64,000 nt of DNA. Origin: an uncultured Parabacteroides sp. GTDB lineage: Bacteria > Bacteroidota > Bacteroidia > Bacteroidales > Tannerellaceae. Below are positions 28,142 to 38,100 of this stretch, one piece after another (position 1 is the stretch's first letter; every line of letters starts with the position of its first letter). The notes under the pieces were generated by a model, which was given only the letters and a program-made list of their open reading frames with translations, did not search any database and was not told the origin of the DNA. The position numbers and the translations under genes were made by a program. Where the stretch lies: positions 1-64,000 of the forward strand of contig CAJTMR010000016.1 in assembly GCA_910577325.1 (NCBI GenBank), written 5' to 3'.

Positions 28142-29344
28142 ATGGAATCAATTAAGCAAATATACCGGATCGGTCATGGACCGTCCAGTAGCCATACGAT
28201 GGGGCCGATGCGTGCCGCGCGGATGTTTTTGGAACGCAATCGGGGTGCTGTGCGGTTTAATGTTACTCTTTATGGCAGTTTGGCGGCCACAGGTAGAGGC
28301 CATATGACGGATGTGGCAATTCTTGAAGTATTGAGTCCGGTGGCTAAGACCGACATCATTTGGGAACCGAAGGTGTTTCTGCCTTTCCATCCGAACGGTA
28401 TCTTGTTCCAGTCGTTTGATGAAAGTGGTGAGGTATTGGAAAGCTGGACGATTTACAGTATTGGAGGCGGAACGCTTGCCAATGAAACTTACAACGAATT
28501 GACACAAGATCAGGTCTATGAAATGCATACTATCAAGGATATACAGGCCTGGTGTGAAAAAACCGGCCATTCCTTCTGGGAGTATGTCGAACAGTGCGAA
28601 GGTCCGCAGATATGGGATTATTTGGCTGAAGTATGGGAAGTCATGCAACAGGCGGTTCGTAATGGCCTGGAAGCGGAGGGTATTTTGCCTGGTGGTTTGG
28701 GTATTCGGCGTAAGGCTTCCGATTATATGATTCGTGCCAAAGGTTACGGCAGTAGTATCAAAAGCCGTGGGATGGTCTATGCGTATGCTTTGGCTGTTTC
28801 CGAAGAAAATGCCTGTGGGGGCAAGATCGTGACTGCCCCGACTTGCGGTTCGTGCGGTGTCATGCCGGCTGTGCTTTATCATCTGAAAGAGTCCCGCGAT
28901 TTCCGTGATTCCCGTATCTTGCGTGCGTTGGCGACTGCCGGCTTGTTTGGCAACGTGGTGCGTACGAATGCGTCCGTTTCCGGAGCCGAGGTTGGATGCC
29001 AGGGAGAGGTCGGCGTGGCATGTGCAATGGCAGCTGCGGCGGCCAGCCAGTTGTTTGGGGGGACGCCTGCCCAGATTGAGTATGCGGCTGAAATGGGACT
29101 GGAACATCATTTGGGGCTGACTTGTGACCCTGTTTGCGGACTGGTTCAGATTCCTTGTATCGAGCGTAATGCTTTTGCGGCAGCCCGTGCGCTGGATGCG
29201 AATACCTTCTCTAATTTTTCTGACGGAAAGCACCGGGTAAGTTTTGATCAGGTTGTCGAAGTGATGCGGCAGACCGGAAACGATCTTCCGAGTCTTTATA
29301 AGGAAACCTCGGAAGGCGGGTTGGCTAAGATGGAACAGAAATAA
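28142..29344 (+). CDS. L-serine ammonia-lyase (iron-sulfur, single chain)
   Basis: The 400-residue enzyme converts L-serine to pyruvate and ammonia in the cytoplasm. The N-terminal beta domain shows RIGHGPSSSHTMGPMRAA, and the C-terminal alpha domain carries the cluster-ligand cysteines in TCGSCGVMPA and CDPVCGLVQIPCIERN. Both domains are in one chain, as in SdaA. A GH43 gene starts 19 bases after it, possibly co-transcribed. Confidence 0.93.
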   Translation: MESIKQIYRIGHGPSSSHTMGPMRAARMFLERNRGAVRFNVTLYGSLAATGRGHMTDVAILEVLSPVAKTDIIWEPKVFLPFHPNGILFQSFDESGEVLESWTIYSIGGGTLANETYNELTQDQVYEMHTIKDIQAWCEKTGHSFWEYVEQCEGPQIWDYLAEVWEVMQQAVRNGLEAEGILPGGLGIRRKASDYMIRAKGYGSSIKSRGMVYAYALAVSEENACGGKIVTAPTCGSCGVMPAVLYHLKESRDFRDSRILRALATAGLFGNVVRTNASVSGAEVGCQGEVGVACAMAAAAASQLFGGTPAQIEYAAEMGLEHHLGLTCDPVCGLVQIPCIERNAFAAARALDANTFSNFSDGKHRVSFDQVVEVMRQTGNDLPSLYKETSEGGLAKMEQK

Positions 29345-29363
29345 AAATCATAAATTGCAAGTA

Positions 29364-30359
29364 ATGATAAAATTTTACACACTATTGTGTTCAGCCGCGT
29401 TAGTAGCGTGTGGACAGTCGAAACAACAACAGCAGGAGGCAGTTGTTGATGTAGTGGCCAGTGGTAATCCTGTATTCGAGGGTTGGTATGCCGATCCGGA
29501 AGGAATTATTTATGGTGACACCTATTGGATTTTCCCGACTTGGAGTGATGTGTATGAAAAGCAGACTTATTTCGATTGTTTTTCGTCCAAGGATCTTGTG
29601 AACTGGACGAAGCATTCGTCTGTGCTCGATACTTCTGCTGTGAAATGGGCCAAAAAAGCCATGTGGGCGCCGTCTATCATCCACAAGGATGGCAAATATT
29701 ATTTTTTCTTCGGAGCCAATGACGTGCATGAAGGTGAAGTGGGAGGAATCGGTGTTGCTGTCAGCGATCGTCCGGAGGGTCCGTATAAGGATCTGTTGGG
29801 TAAACCGCTTATCAACGAGATCGTGAACGGGGCACAGCCAATCGACCAGTTTGTATTCCGTGACGATGATGGTCGTTATTATATGTATTACGGAGGTTGG
29901 GGACATTGTAATGTTGTCCTGCTGAACGAGGACTTCACTGGATTGGTTCCTTTTGAAGACGGGACAGTCTACAAAGAGGTGACACCTGATAAATATGTGG
30001 AAGGACCCTTTATGTTCAAGAAGGATGGAAAGTATTATTTCATGTGGAGTGAAGGAGGATGGACCGGTCCTGATTATTGTGTCGCTTATGCGATTGCAGA
30101 TTCGCCTTTCGGGCCATTTGACCGTGTTGCCACGATTCTTGAGCAGGATTCGACGATAGCACGAGGGGCCGGACATCATTCCGTATTACATGTTCCGAAT
30201 ACTGAAGATTATTATATTGTCTATCATCGTCGTCCGCTGAATGACAATGCTCGCGACCACCGTGTGACTTGTATCGACCGGATGACTTTCGATGACAACG
30301 GGTTTATAAATCCTGTTAAAATGACTTTCGAAGGTGTTTCCGCCCATACAATAAAATAA
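29364..30359 (+). CDS. GH43-type glycoside hydrolase lipoprotein
   Basis: The 331-residue protein starts at the ATG at 29364 and has a lipobox ending VAC (Cys16). The five-bladed-propeller GH43 pattern is clear. The catalytic-base Asp is in WYADPEG, MWAPSIIHKDGKYYFFF forms the next blade, the middle Asp is in IDQFVFRDDDG, and the acid Glu is in VEGPFMFKKDGKYYF. It probably removes arabinose, xylose or galactose residues at the cell surface. The exact substrate is not decided. Confidence 0.87.
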   Translation: MIKFYTLLCSAALVACGQSKQQQQEAVVDVVASGNPVFEGWYADPEGIIYGDTYWIFPTWSDVYEKQTYFDCFSSKDLVNWTKHSSVLDTSAVKWAKKAMWAPSIIHKDGKYYFFFGANDVHEGEVGGIGVAVSDRPEGPYKDLLGKPLINEIVNGAQPIDQFVFRDDDGRYYMYYGGWGHCNVVLLNEDFTGLVPFEDGTVYKEVTPDKYVEGPFMFKKDGKYYFMWSEGGWTGPDYCVAYAIADSPFGPFDRVATILEQDSTIARGAGHHSVLHVPNTEDYYIVYHRRPLNDNARDHRVTCIDRMTFDDNGFINPVKMTFEGVSAHTIK

Positions 30360-30456
30360 ATAAGAAGCATTATTGCTAAAAAGTAAGTAAAAGCTTTAGT
30401 AATAAAGAATGCTGGCGAGCAAAGTCTGCCGTCAGCTATCGGAAGTGTTGAAAGGT

Positions 30457-30509
30457 GAAAGTGAAAAGTGGAAAGTGGTTTAATAATGTAACTTCCATTT
30501 TTCACTTTC
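30457..30509. repeat. stem-loop downstream of the GH43 gene
   Basis: GAAAGTGAAAAGTGG (30457-30471) and following bases pair with 30491-30509 over about 18 bp with a mismatch and bulge. It could act as a terminator or mRNA stabiliser. No T-run is seen. Confidence 0.45.
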
Positions 30510-30584
30510 GTCTATAATGTGTTTTACGACACACTTAACTAATTTTCACAAGTATTCTGCCATCATTTCTTCGCTCTCTTTTAT

Positions 30585-30612
30585 ATTTGATTCAAATCTG
30601 AAATAATATTTC
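30585..30612 (+). promoter_or_regulatory. two adjacent palindromes before the IclR gene (possible operator)
   Basis: ATTTGATTCAAAT (30585-30597) and GAAATAATATTTC (30600-30612) are two 13-base perfect palindromes ending 4 bases before the ATG at 30617. IclR-family regulators commonly bind palindromes overlapping their own promoter. Binding here is inferred. Confidence 0.4.
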
Positions 30613-30616
30613 AAAT

Positions 30617-31435
30617 ATGGAAAGCGTTATTCCAAATATGGAAAAAGCAGAAGAGAACTACAAGGTTCCGAATCTCGAAAAAGGGATTGCCGTACTTGAG
30701 TATTTGTCGCTTCACAATCGGGGTGAGACGCTTCAGGAAATCAAGTCGGTTCTTGACATTTCACAGACGACGGCCTATCGTATTCTGAATACGCTGGTTC
30801 GTCTGGATTATTTGATTTATAATGAGGATACCAAGCGATACAAGTTATCTCGTAAATTGTTAACTTTGGGATTCAGGTCGCTGAACGAGCACAATTTGCT
30901 GGAAACGGTTTTGCCTCGTTTGCGTGATTTGCGCGATCAGGTGAAGGAGACAGCATGTTTCGGCGTGCTGGGAGACCGGAAAGGTATTTTTATCGAGCAG
31001 GCACAGGGACACCATACGTTCCGTTTCATCCTCTCACCGGGGAAACCTTTCGAGTTACATTGTTCGGCTCCGGGAAAGGCTATCATGGCTTATTTGCCGA
31101 ATACGGTCCGGGACCGGTATTTGTCTTATATGGAATTTACACGCTACAACGCCCGGACTATTGTTACGCGGGAGGCTTATTTGGAGGAACTTGAAAGAGT
31201 CCGGAAATTGGGTTATGCTATGGATAATGAGGAGGAGTTGAACGGTGTGATTTGCATCGGAGCACCTATTTTTAATTATACGGGATATCCTTGCGGGGCA
31301 ATCTGGATATCAGGGCCGAAGGACCGGCTGTCTAAAGAGGTCGTACGTGTTTCGGCAGACTGTATAAGGAAAGTGACTCAAACGATTTCTCTTGAGTTGG
31401 GATATAGTAAAGAAAAAAAATATAATATACCATGA
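30617..31435 (+). CDS. IclR-family transcriptional regulator
   Basis: The 272-residue protein has an N-terminal winged helix-turn-helix (about residues 18-80: KGIAVLEYL, LDISQTTAYRILNTLV). The IclR effector-binding domain follows (about 95-265: ACFGVLGDR, LHCSAPGKAIMAYLP, YAMDNEEELNGVICIGAPIFN). IclR proteins sense small carboxylic, aromatic or sugar-acid metabolites and often repress the adjacent catabolic operon. Its stop overlaps the next start as ATGA, so it is translationally coupled to the cytochrome/propeller gene. It is the probable local regulator of the cluster to 45.6 kb. A second ATG lies seven codons in. Confidence 0.92.
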   Translation: MESVIPNMEKAEENYKVPNLEKGIAVLEYLSLHNRGETLQEIKSVLDISQTTAYRILNTLVRLDYLIYNEDTKRYKLSRKLLTLGFRSLNEHNLLETVLPRLRDLRDQVKETACFGVLGDRKGIFIEQAQGHHTFRFILSPGKPFELHCSAPGKAIMAYLPNTVRDRYLSYMEFTRYNARTIVTREAYLEELERVRKLGYAMDNEEELNGVICIGAPIFNYTGYPCGAIWISGPKDRLSKEVVRVSADCIRKVTQTISLELGYSKEKKYNIP

Positions 31436-33207
31436 ACACACGAAAATACATGTTTAAAAACTCACTGGTGGCTTGTTTTGCTTGCTGTTGTATTTCCTTT
31501 GCTTCAGCAGGCAACCCACCGTTCTTCCCGGCAGATGTCGTGACGAATGCCAAAGGTGAGTTGTTGATGGCAGATAAAGGGGTAAAACGGGTTGATGTTT
31601 TTTCGCCTGATGGTAAAACATTGTTGCGCTCTTTCCCGATGGATGAAGCACCTACGGGTATTCTTGTGGATGGCGACAAGGCGTATGTGACTACATTTGG
31701 AACGACAGGACATTTACAGATATTGTCACTTCAGACGGGAAAGGTTGAGGCTTCCATTCCGACCGGTTCGGGAGCATGTCATCCTATGTTCGGTCCGGAC
31801 AAGAAGCATATATATGTATGTAACCAGTTCCAGACCACGATCTCCGAAATCGATCCGGTTGCGCGGAAGGTAATGCGTACGGTAAAGGTACTTCGTGAAC
31901 CGAAGTCTGCCGTGTTCAGCAAGGACGGCAAATATATGTTCGTCACGAACTTCCTGCCGGCACAGCGGGCTGACCTTGACTATGTGGCTGCTTGTGTTTC
32001 CGTTATTGAAATGGATGGTTTCACGAAAGTAAAGGATATCCAGTTGGCAAACGGAAGCAATGCTCTCCGGGGAATCTGTATAACTCCTGACGGTAAATAT
32101 ATATATGTGTCGCATAACTTAGGGCGTTTTACCGTTCCTACTTCTCAGTTACAGCAGGGATGGATGAACACAAGTGCTTTTAGTGTAATCGATGTTGACA
32201 AGCAGGAGTTCTTGGGGGCAGTCGTTGTGGATGAGCCTGAGCGGGGTGCGGCTGGTATCTGGAGCATTGCCTGTAACGATGAGACTGTCTTTATTTCCCA
32301 TTCAGGAACACACGAGGTCAGTGTGATTGACCATAAGGCGATGTTAGAGAAATTCCTGAACTATCCCAATAAGGCAGTGTTGGACTACGACCTGACTTTC
32401 TTGTACGGCCTTCGTGAGCGCATCCCTTTGGAGGGGAATGGTCCTCGCAATATGATTTTGAACGGTGATAAGTTGATTATTCCGACTTATTTTGCCGATA
32501 TCCTGAATATCATGGATATCAATACGAATGAAGTAATGTCAGTTGAACTGAATCCCGGACGTGAGGAGACGCCCGAACATAAGGGTGAACGTTATTTTAA
32601 TGACGCTTCGCATTGTTTCCAGAACTGGCAGAGCTGTAACGGTTGCCATCCCGGAGATGCCCGTACGGACGGCATGAATTGGGATTTGATGAACGATGGG
32701 GTCGGTAATTCCAAGAACTGCAAGAGCATGCTTTTTAGCCATGTGACTCCTCCCAATATGATTTCCGGTATTCGCGAACATGCGGAACGGGCTGTGCGGG
32801 CAGGATTCAACTTCATTCAGTTTTTTGAAGTCTCGGAAGAAGATGCTGTTTGTGTGGATGCTTATTTGAAGTCACTTTGTCCCGTGCCCAGTCCTTACTT
32901 GGTGAACGGCGAGTTGTCTGATTTGGCAAAGGAAGGACAGAAGGTTTTCGAAAAGTTGAAATGCGGGGAATGTCATAGCGGGGTTTATTATACGGATATG
33001 AAATATCACCGCATAGGTGAGGATATAGAGTTTGAAAAAGGTTGGGATACTCCGACTTTACGTGAGGTATGGCGTACGGCTCCTTATTTGTTCGATGGGC
33101 GTGCCGCTACCATGAAGGAAGTGTTCAGTGTCCATAAACACGGCATCGAGAAGAAAGTTTCAGAGAAAGATATCGAAGCATTAACCGAATATGTGAACTC
33201 TTTATGA
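31432..33207 (+). CDS. secreted YncE-like beta-propeller fused to di-haem cytochrome c (peroxidase-like)
   Basis: The 591-residue protein has a Cys-rich signal peptide (to about residue 26, SFASA). Residues about 30-375 form YncE-like propeller strands (AYVTTFG, IYVCNQ, MFVTNFL, IYVSHN, VFISHSG). The C-terminal part carries two haem c sites, CNGCH (402-406) and CGECH (511-515). The sequence TPTLREVWRTAPYLFDGRAATMKEV is the pattern of di-haem cytochrome c peroxidase/MauG relatives. It should be a periplasmic redox protein. It starts within the end of the IclR gene, and its stop overlaps the chorismatase-like start, again as ATGA. The ResB-CcsA fusion encoded downstream could attach its haems. 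The electron donor or substrate is unknown. Confidence 0.82.
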   Translation: MNTRKYMFKNSLVACFACCCISFASAGNPPFFPADVVTNAKGELLMADKGVKRVDVFSPDGKTLLRSFPMDEAPTGILVDGDKAYVTTFGTTGHLQILSLQTGKVEASIPTGSGACHPMFGPDKKHIYVCNQFQTTISEIDPVARKVMRTVKVLREPKSAVFSKDGKYMFVTNFLPAQRADLDYVAACVSVIEMDGFTKVKDIQLANGSNALRGICITPDGKYIYVSHNLGRFTVPTSQLQQGWMNTSAFSVIDVDKQEFLGAVVVDEPERGAAGIWSIACNDETVFISHSGTHEVSVIDHKAMLEKFLNYPNKAVLDYDLTFLYGLRERIPLEGNGPRNMILNGDKLIIPTYFADILNIMDINTNEVMSVELNPGREETPEHKGERYFNDASHCFQNWQSCNGCHPGDARTDGMNWDLMNDGVGNSKNCKSMLFSHVTPPNMISGIREHAERAVRAGFNFIQFFEVSEEDAVCVDAYLKSLCPVPSPYLVNGELSDLAKEGQKVFEKLKCGECHSGVYYTDMKYHRIGEDIEFEKGWDTPTLREVWRTAPYLFDGRAATMKEVFSVHKHGIEKKVSEKDIEALTEYVNSL

Positions 33208-34298
33208 ATTATTGCGATAAAATACATTATAATATATATACGACCGGACTGGCTACTTTCAGTGAAATGGTAGACGCCTTGTTGGTACAGTTGCCTCAAG
33301 ACGAACTGATTCTCCGTTTGGCATTCTTCGGTATGCCGAACGACAACGAGCAATACGTCTCTCGACGCATCATGCTGCGTGAGAAGATCCGTAAGTTCTA
33401 TGGGAATCATGAACCGGTATTGAGTTATGTTTCCCAGCCACCTCTGAATGCCGGACTGATCTTGGAAGTCCATAGTTACAAAGCGGACGAAAACGATCAT
33501 ATCACTTTTCGTCGTCATGGCGGTTTTCCGTATGTCGTATTGGAAAATGCCGATGGCCGTTTTCTCTTTGCCGGCGGTTTCCATGGAGATGTGATAAATT
33601 TCGGTATCCAACAGCAGTCCGCCGAAGTATTCCACATGATGGGAGAGGTGATGCGCCGGGAGGGTTTTCCTGTAAACAGCATCATCCGCCAGTGGAATTA
33701 CATCGAGCAGATCACCCGCTTTGATGGACCGGACCAGCATTACCAGATGTTCAATAACGCTCGTGCCGATTTCTATGGAAAGACGGACTGGAGCAACGGT
33801 TATCCGGCTGCTACCGGTATTGGGGCTAACTTGGGCGGTATATTGGTTGACTTGGATGCGGCCGTGTTTGCCCGCCTCGAATGTTATGCCACCCCGATCG
33901 ACAACAAGTTGCAGATAGCCGCCCATGCTTATTCGGACCAGGTTCTTGAAGCCGCCCAGCAGAAGAAAGCCACTCCGAAGTTCGAACGGGCCAAAAGCAT
34001 GACTTTTGATGACCGGCGGATCGTTTATATTTCCGGAACGGCAGCTATCCGCGGGGAAGAAAGCTTGGTAGGGGTAGGCCTTGGACGCCAGCTCCATATC
34101 ACGATGGAGAACATTGATCAACTGATCGGTAAGGCCAAGCTGAAAATGCTACGTGTTTATTTGAAAGAGAAATCCTTCTATGAAGAGGCAAGCGAATTGC
34201 TGGATGGGTATAATTTGAATATTCCCATATCTTATATGTGGGCGGACGTTTGCCGGGATGAGTTATTGATCGAAATAGAAGGGATCGCTATCGAATAA
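33204..34298 (+). CDS. FkbO/Hyg5-type chorismatase-like enzyme
   Basis: The 364-residue cytoplasmic protein lacks a signal peptide. Several segments match the FkbO/Hyg5/XanB2 chorismatase family (RidA/YjgF-like folds): IIRQWNYIEQI, YPAATGIGANLGG, RIVYISGTAAIRGEESLVG and the C-terminal LLIEIEGIA. The last contains the Glu of the EIEG motif (E359) that is catalytic in the family. Known members hydrolyse chorismate to pyruvate plus a dihydroxycyclohexadiene acid or 3-hydroxybenzoate. Here the gene sits between two secreted cytochrome genes and is coupled by ATGA to the first. This is an unusual context, so the true substrate may differ. Confidence 0.75.
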   Translation: MNYCDKIHYNIYTTGLATFSEMVDALLVQLPQDELILRLAFFGMPNDNEQYVSRRIMLREKIRKFYGNHEPVLSYVSQPPLNAGLILEVHSYKADENDHITFRRHGGFPYVVLENADGRFLFAGGFHGDVINFGIQQQSAEVFHMMGEVMRREGFPVNSIIRQWNYIEQITRFDGPDQHYQMFNNARADFYGKTDWSNGYPAATGIGANLGGILVDLDAAVFARLECYATPIDNKLQIAAHAYSDQVLEAAQQKKATPKFERAKSMTFDDRRIVYISGTAAIRGEESLVGVGLGRQLHITMENIDQLIGKAKLKMLRVYLKEKSFYEEASELLDGYNLNIPISYMWADVCRDELLIEIEGIAIE

Positions 34299-34360
34299 GT
34301 GTTTCATAGGCAGGAAACGGGTAAGGAACAATATTACTAATTAAATAAACAAGAGAAAAA

Positions 34361-35122
34361 ATGAAAAAGAATTTTATGAAATCGGCCGCTATGGGAGCTC
34401 TTCTGCTTTCGATGGCTGCATGTAATGGCAAAACATCTACTGGTGAAGCAACCTGTTGTGCAGCGGCAGGTAAAGGACAATGTACCGAACAGTGCGGAAG
34501 CAACTGCGAGAATGAATGTAACGATAATGCTAACTGCAAAAATAATAAAGAAATGAAGTATTCAAAGAAGTACACAAATGCCGACTTCTACAAAGACGGC
34601 AAGTTCCAACAGGATGTTGCTATGGAAGCAATGAAAGACATGTTCGCTTTCTACGGTGTTCCTTTCACCGAACTGATGGCAAAGGACATGTGGGTAACGG
34701 ATTTCGGTCTGGGCGATTTTGAAAACGTAGGTATGGGTGGTATTTTCTGGATCAACGATCCTGAATACGGCTACTTTGCTCACGCGATCTATCTGCTTCC
34801 GGGACAGATGATCCCCGAACATGCGCATGTAAAGACCAAATTCCCGGCTAAACATGAATCCTGGATGGTTGAAAAGGGATGGGTCTACAACTTCTCTGAA
34901 ATTGGCGACGAGACTCCTAACGCTCCTGCTATTCCCGCTACACACGGTGCGATCAAGAGTAAAAACTTCGTTGTGCAGAATGTAGGTGATGTTCTTCGCC
35001 TGAAAAAGTTGGAAACATTCCACTTTATGATGGCTGGTCCTGAAGGTGCTATTGTTGACGAATGGGCATGCTACCATGATAATGACGGCTTGCGCTTCAC
35101 CAACACGAAAGCTGCGTTATAA
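34361..35122 (+). CDS. Cys-rich cupin-like lipoprotein
   Basis: The 253-residue protein has a lipobox ending Cys21 (LSMAAC). A linker rich in cysteine follows at about residues 32-58 (TCC, GQCTEQC, NCENEC). The C-terminal half looks like a single cupin barrel. The likely metal site is in HAHVKTKFPAKHE (H154, H156, H165, E166), followed by SWMVEKGWVYNF. It resembles sugar-isomerase/dioxygenase cupins, but the activity cannot be read from the sequence. The cysteine linker could bind metal or form disulfides. It lies 62 bases after the chorismatase-like gene and 29 before the giant cytochrome/SUMF gene. Confidence 0.65.
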   Translation: MKKNFMKSAAMGALLLSMAACNGKTSTGEATCCAAAGKGQCTEQCGSNCENECNDNANCKNNKEMKYSKKYTNADFYKDGKFQQDVAMEAMKDMFAFYGVPFTELMAKDMWVTDFGLGDFENVGMGGIFWINDPEYGYFAHAIYLLPGQMIPEHAHVKTKFPAKHESWMVEKGWVYNFSEIGDETPNAPAIPATHGAIKSKNFVVQNVGDVLRLKKLETFHFMMAGPEGAIVDEWACYHDNDGLRFTNTKAAL

Positions 35123-35151
35123 TTAAGTAAAAACGCCTTATAATTTATTAC

Positions 35152-38100
35152 ATGAATAAATACTATTTATTAGTATCACTCCTTCTGTCCTCTTCTGTTA
35201 TGGTGTCCGCCGGACCCAAGCAGAAGAAGGCGGAAACGTGGATTGATGCTTCAGTTAAAGCTAAAACGGAATTGCAGGCAAAGCTGAAGAAGTCCGGAAT
35301 GCCTATCATCTCTACTTGGATGAAGCATAAGGCGAAAGCCGAACCCTTTGTAGTAGACCTGAAAGGAGTGGAGAAGCTGGTGCTTGTAACTGCCGGTGGT
35401 CCCGACGGTACGGACTATGACCAGGCTGTATGGGCGAATGCCCGTTTGATTAAAGCCGATGGTACAGCCGTATGGTTGGACGAAGTTCCTTATGAATATG
35501 GTGTTGCCGGTTGGGCTAACCCCAAGATGAATACGAATGCGTACGATCATGAGATCGTCATTGCCGGAAAGGAATACAAACACGGTGTGTTTTGCCATGC
35601 AAACGGAACACTGGTATATCCGATCAATGGTCAATACGTACGTTTTGAAGCGGAGGTCGGTATCGACGATACTTCAAGCGGAGGAAGTGTATTCTTCCAG
35701 GCTTTGAACACGGTTCCGACTTTTGTGGGTGAAGAGTTGAATACCAAATATCCGAAAGAAATCGGTATGTTAGGTGCTGTATTGGACGGCCTGGATACTT
35801 GGTTGATCACTCCGGATGCTTCCGTTGAAAAACAAGCTGCGGATAATGCGATCGCCCGGTTGAAGGACAGTGCGTACTATTCGAATGTAGCCCGGCAGAT
35901 CGCAAACGAAAAAGATCTCAATACACAGATACGCAAATATCTCGAACTGGTTGAGAAAGTACAGGAACTGTACACGCTTCAAAACGACTTGGAGTGGCTG
36001 AACGTGGAAGCTGTCAAATTGGCTTTTGCCGATATGAAAAAGCAGAAAGGTTACGATGCCGCCAAATACGAACCGATGTTGAACGAACTGGTACGGCTCG
36101 AAAAGAAAGGCTTCAAAGGTATCTATAACGGAGACGAGCAAGCTGTCGCCGATGCCAAGAAAGCCTTGGAATGCAAACGTGCCATTTTGTTGGCAAACCC
36201 GCTGCTGGATGCCGACAAGATCGTAGCTGCCCGCTTCAAAGTAGGTTCGAAGGCACATCAGATCATGACGCCTTCCTTAGGTACGCAGGCCAATAACTGG
36301 AGTAACCAGGAGTCTGCCGGCCGTTCCGGTTTCGATGCCGAGATCGTCGAACTCTCCAACCTGCGCGGCGATATACAGATGCGGCAGGTCTACAAACCGA
36401 AAAATGGTTCTTCCATTGCCGACCTGAAACTGCACTGGAACGGTGATCGCGTGATGTTCACACAGACACAAGACGACAAGCGCTGGAACATCTATGAAGT
36501 GAATCTGGATGGAACAGGTTTCAAACCGCTTGTAGAAAACGATGAACCGGATCTGGAATTTTATGATGGTACATATCTGCCTGACGGTCGTGTGATCGCG
36601 ACATCCAATATCGGTTACCAAGGTGTGCCTTGTGTAAACGGTAGCGATGCGGTAGGTAATATGGTACTGTACAATCCGAAGGATAAGAGTATGCGCCGCC
36701 TGACATTCGACCAGGATGCAAACTGGAACCCGGTCATCATGAATAACGGCCGCGTGATGTACACCCGTTGGGAGTATACCGACCTGACTCACTACTATTC
36801 CCGTATCGTGATGCACATGAACCCGGACGGAACGGAAAACAAAGCCCTCTACGGTAGTGGCTCCATGTTCCCGAATAGTACGTTCGACATACAGCCGTTG
36901 CCCGGACACGGTTCGGCGTTCGTCGGTATCATCTCCGGCCACCACGGTGTGGCACGTTCAGGCCGTATGATCATCTTCGATCCGACAAAGGGACGTAAGA
37001 GTACAGCCGGTATGGTACAGGAAATACCTCACCGCAACCGTCCGGTCAAGGAAGAAATCAAAGACCAGTTGGTGAACGGCGTATGGCCTCAGTTTATCAA
37101 ACCGACTCCGCTGAACGACAAATACTTCTTGGTTGCAGCCAAGTTGGACCCGCATGCCTTGTGGGGACTTTATCTGGTGGACGTGTACGACAATGTGACT
37201 TGTCTGATGCAGGCAGAGGGCGAAGGCTATATCAGCCCGATCCTGGTACGTAAGTCGAAGACTCCTCCGGCCATCCCTGACCGTGTGAAGTTGAATGAAA
37301 AAGAAGCGACATTCTTTATTCAAGATATTTATGAAGGAGAAGGCCTGAAAGGTATTCCTCGCGGAACTGTCAAGTCCCTGCGTCTGCATGCTTATGAATA
37401 TGCTTACGTGAAGACGAAGTCCGACCATAACTGGCACGGAATCCAGTCCGGTTGGGATATCAAACGTATCTTGGGAACGGTTCCTGTCGAAGAAGACGGT
37501 TCCGTGATCTTCAAGGCTCCTGCCAATACGCCGATCTCTATCCAACCGTTGGATAAGGATGGTGTCGCCATCCAGTGGATGCGTAGTTGGGTGACAGGCC
37601 AGCCGGGCGAAGTGGTTTCTTGTATCGGTTGTCACGAAGACCAGAATCAGATCGCTATCCCGAAGCGTGTGATCGCTTCGCAGAAAGCCCCGTCTGCCTT
37701 GACTTTACCGGAAGGTGGTATCCGCTCTTTCACATTCGACCTGGAAGTGCAGCCGATCCTCGATCGCGCTTGTATCGCCTGCCATAACGGTGAAGGAAAA
37801 GCATTCGACCTGCGTGGCGGGAAGAAAGACAAGTTGGGTTATGGCACATCTTATCTGAACTTGCATCCGTATGTGCATCGTCAGGGAGGTGAAGGCGATA
37901 TGGTCGTTTTGCAGCCGTACGAATACCATCCCAACACGAGCGAACTGGTACGCTTGTTGAAGAAAGGCCATCACAATGTGAAATTGACTGATAAGGAATG
38001 GAAGACGCTTTACAACTGGATCGATTACAATGCTCCAGACAAAGGTTATTTTGATGCAAACGTATTGACAGATCTTCCTTATAAAGGATTCGACCAGATC

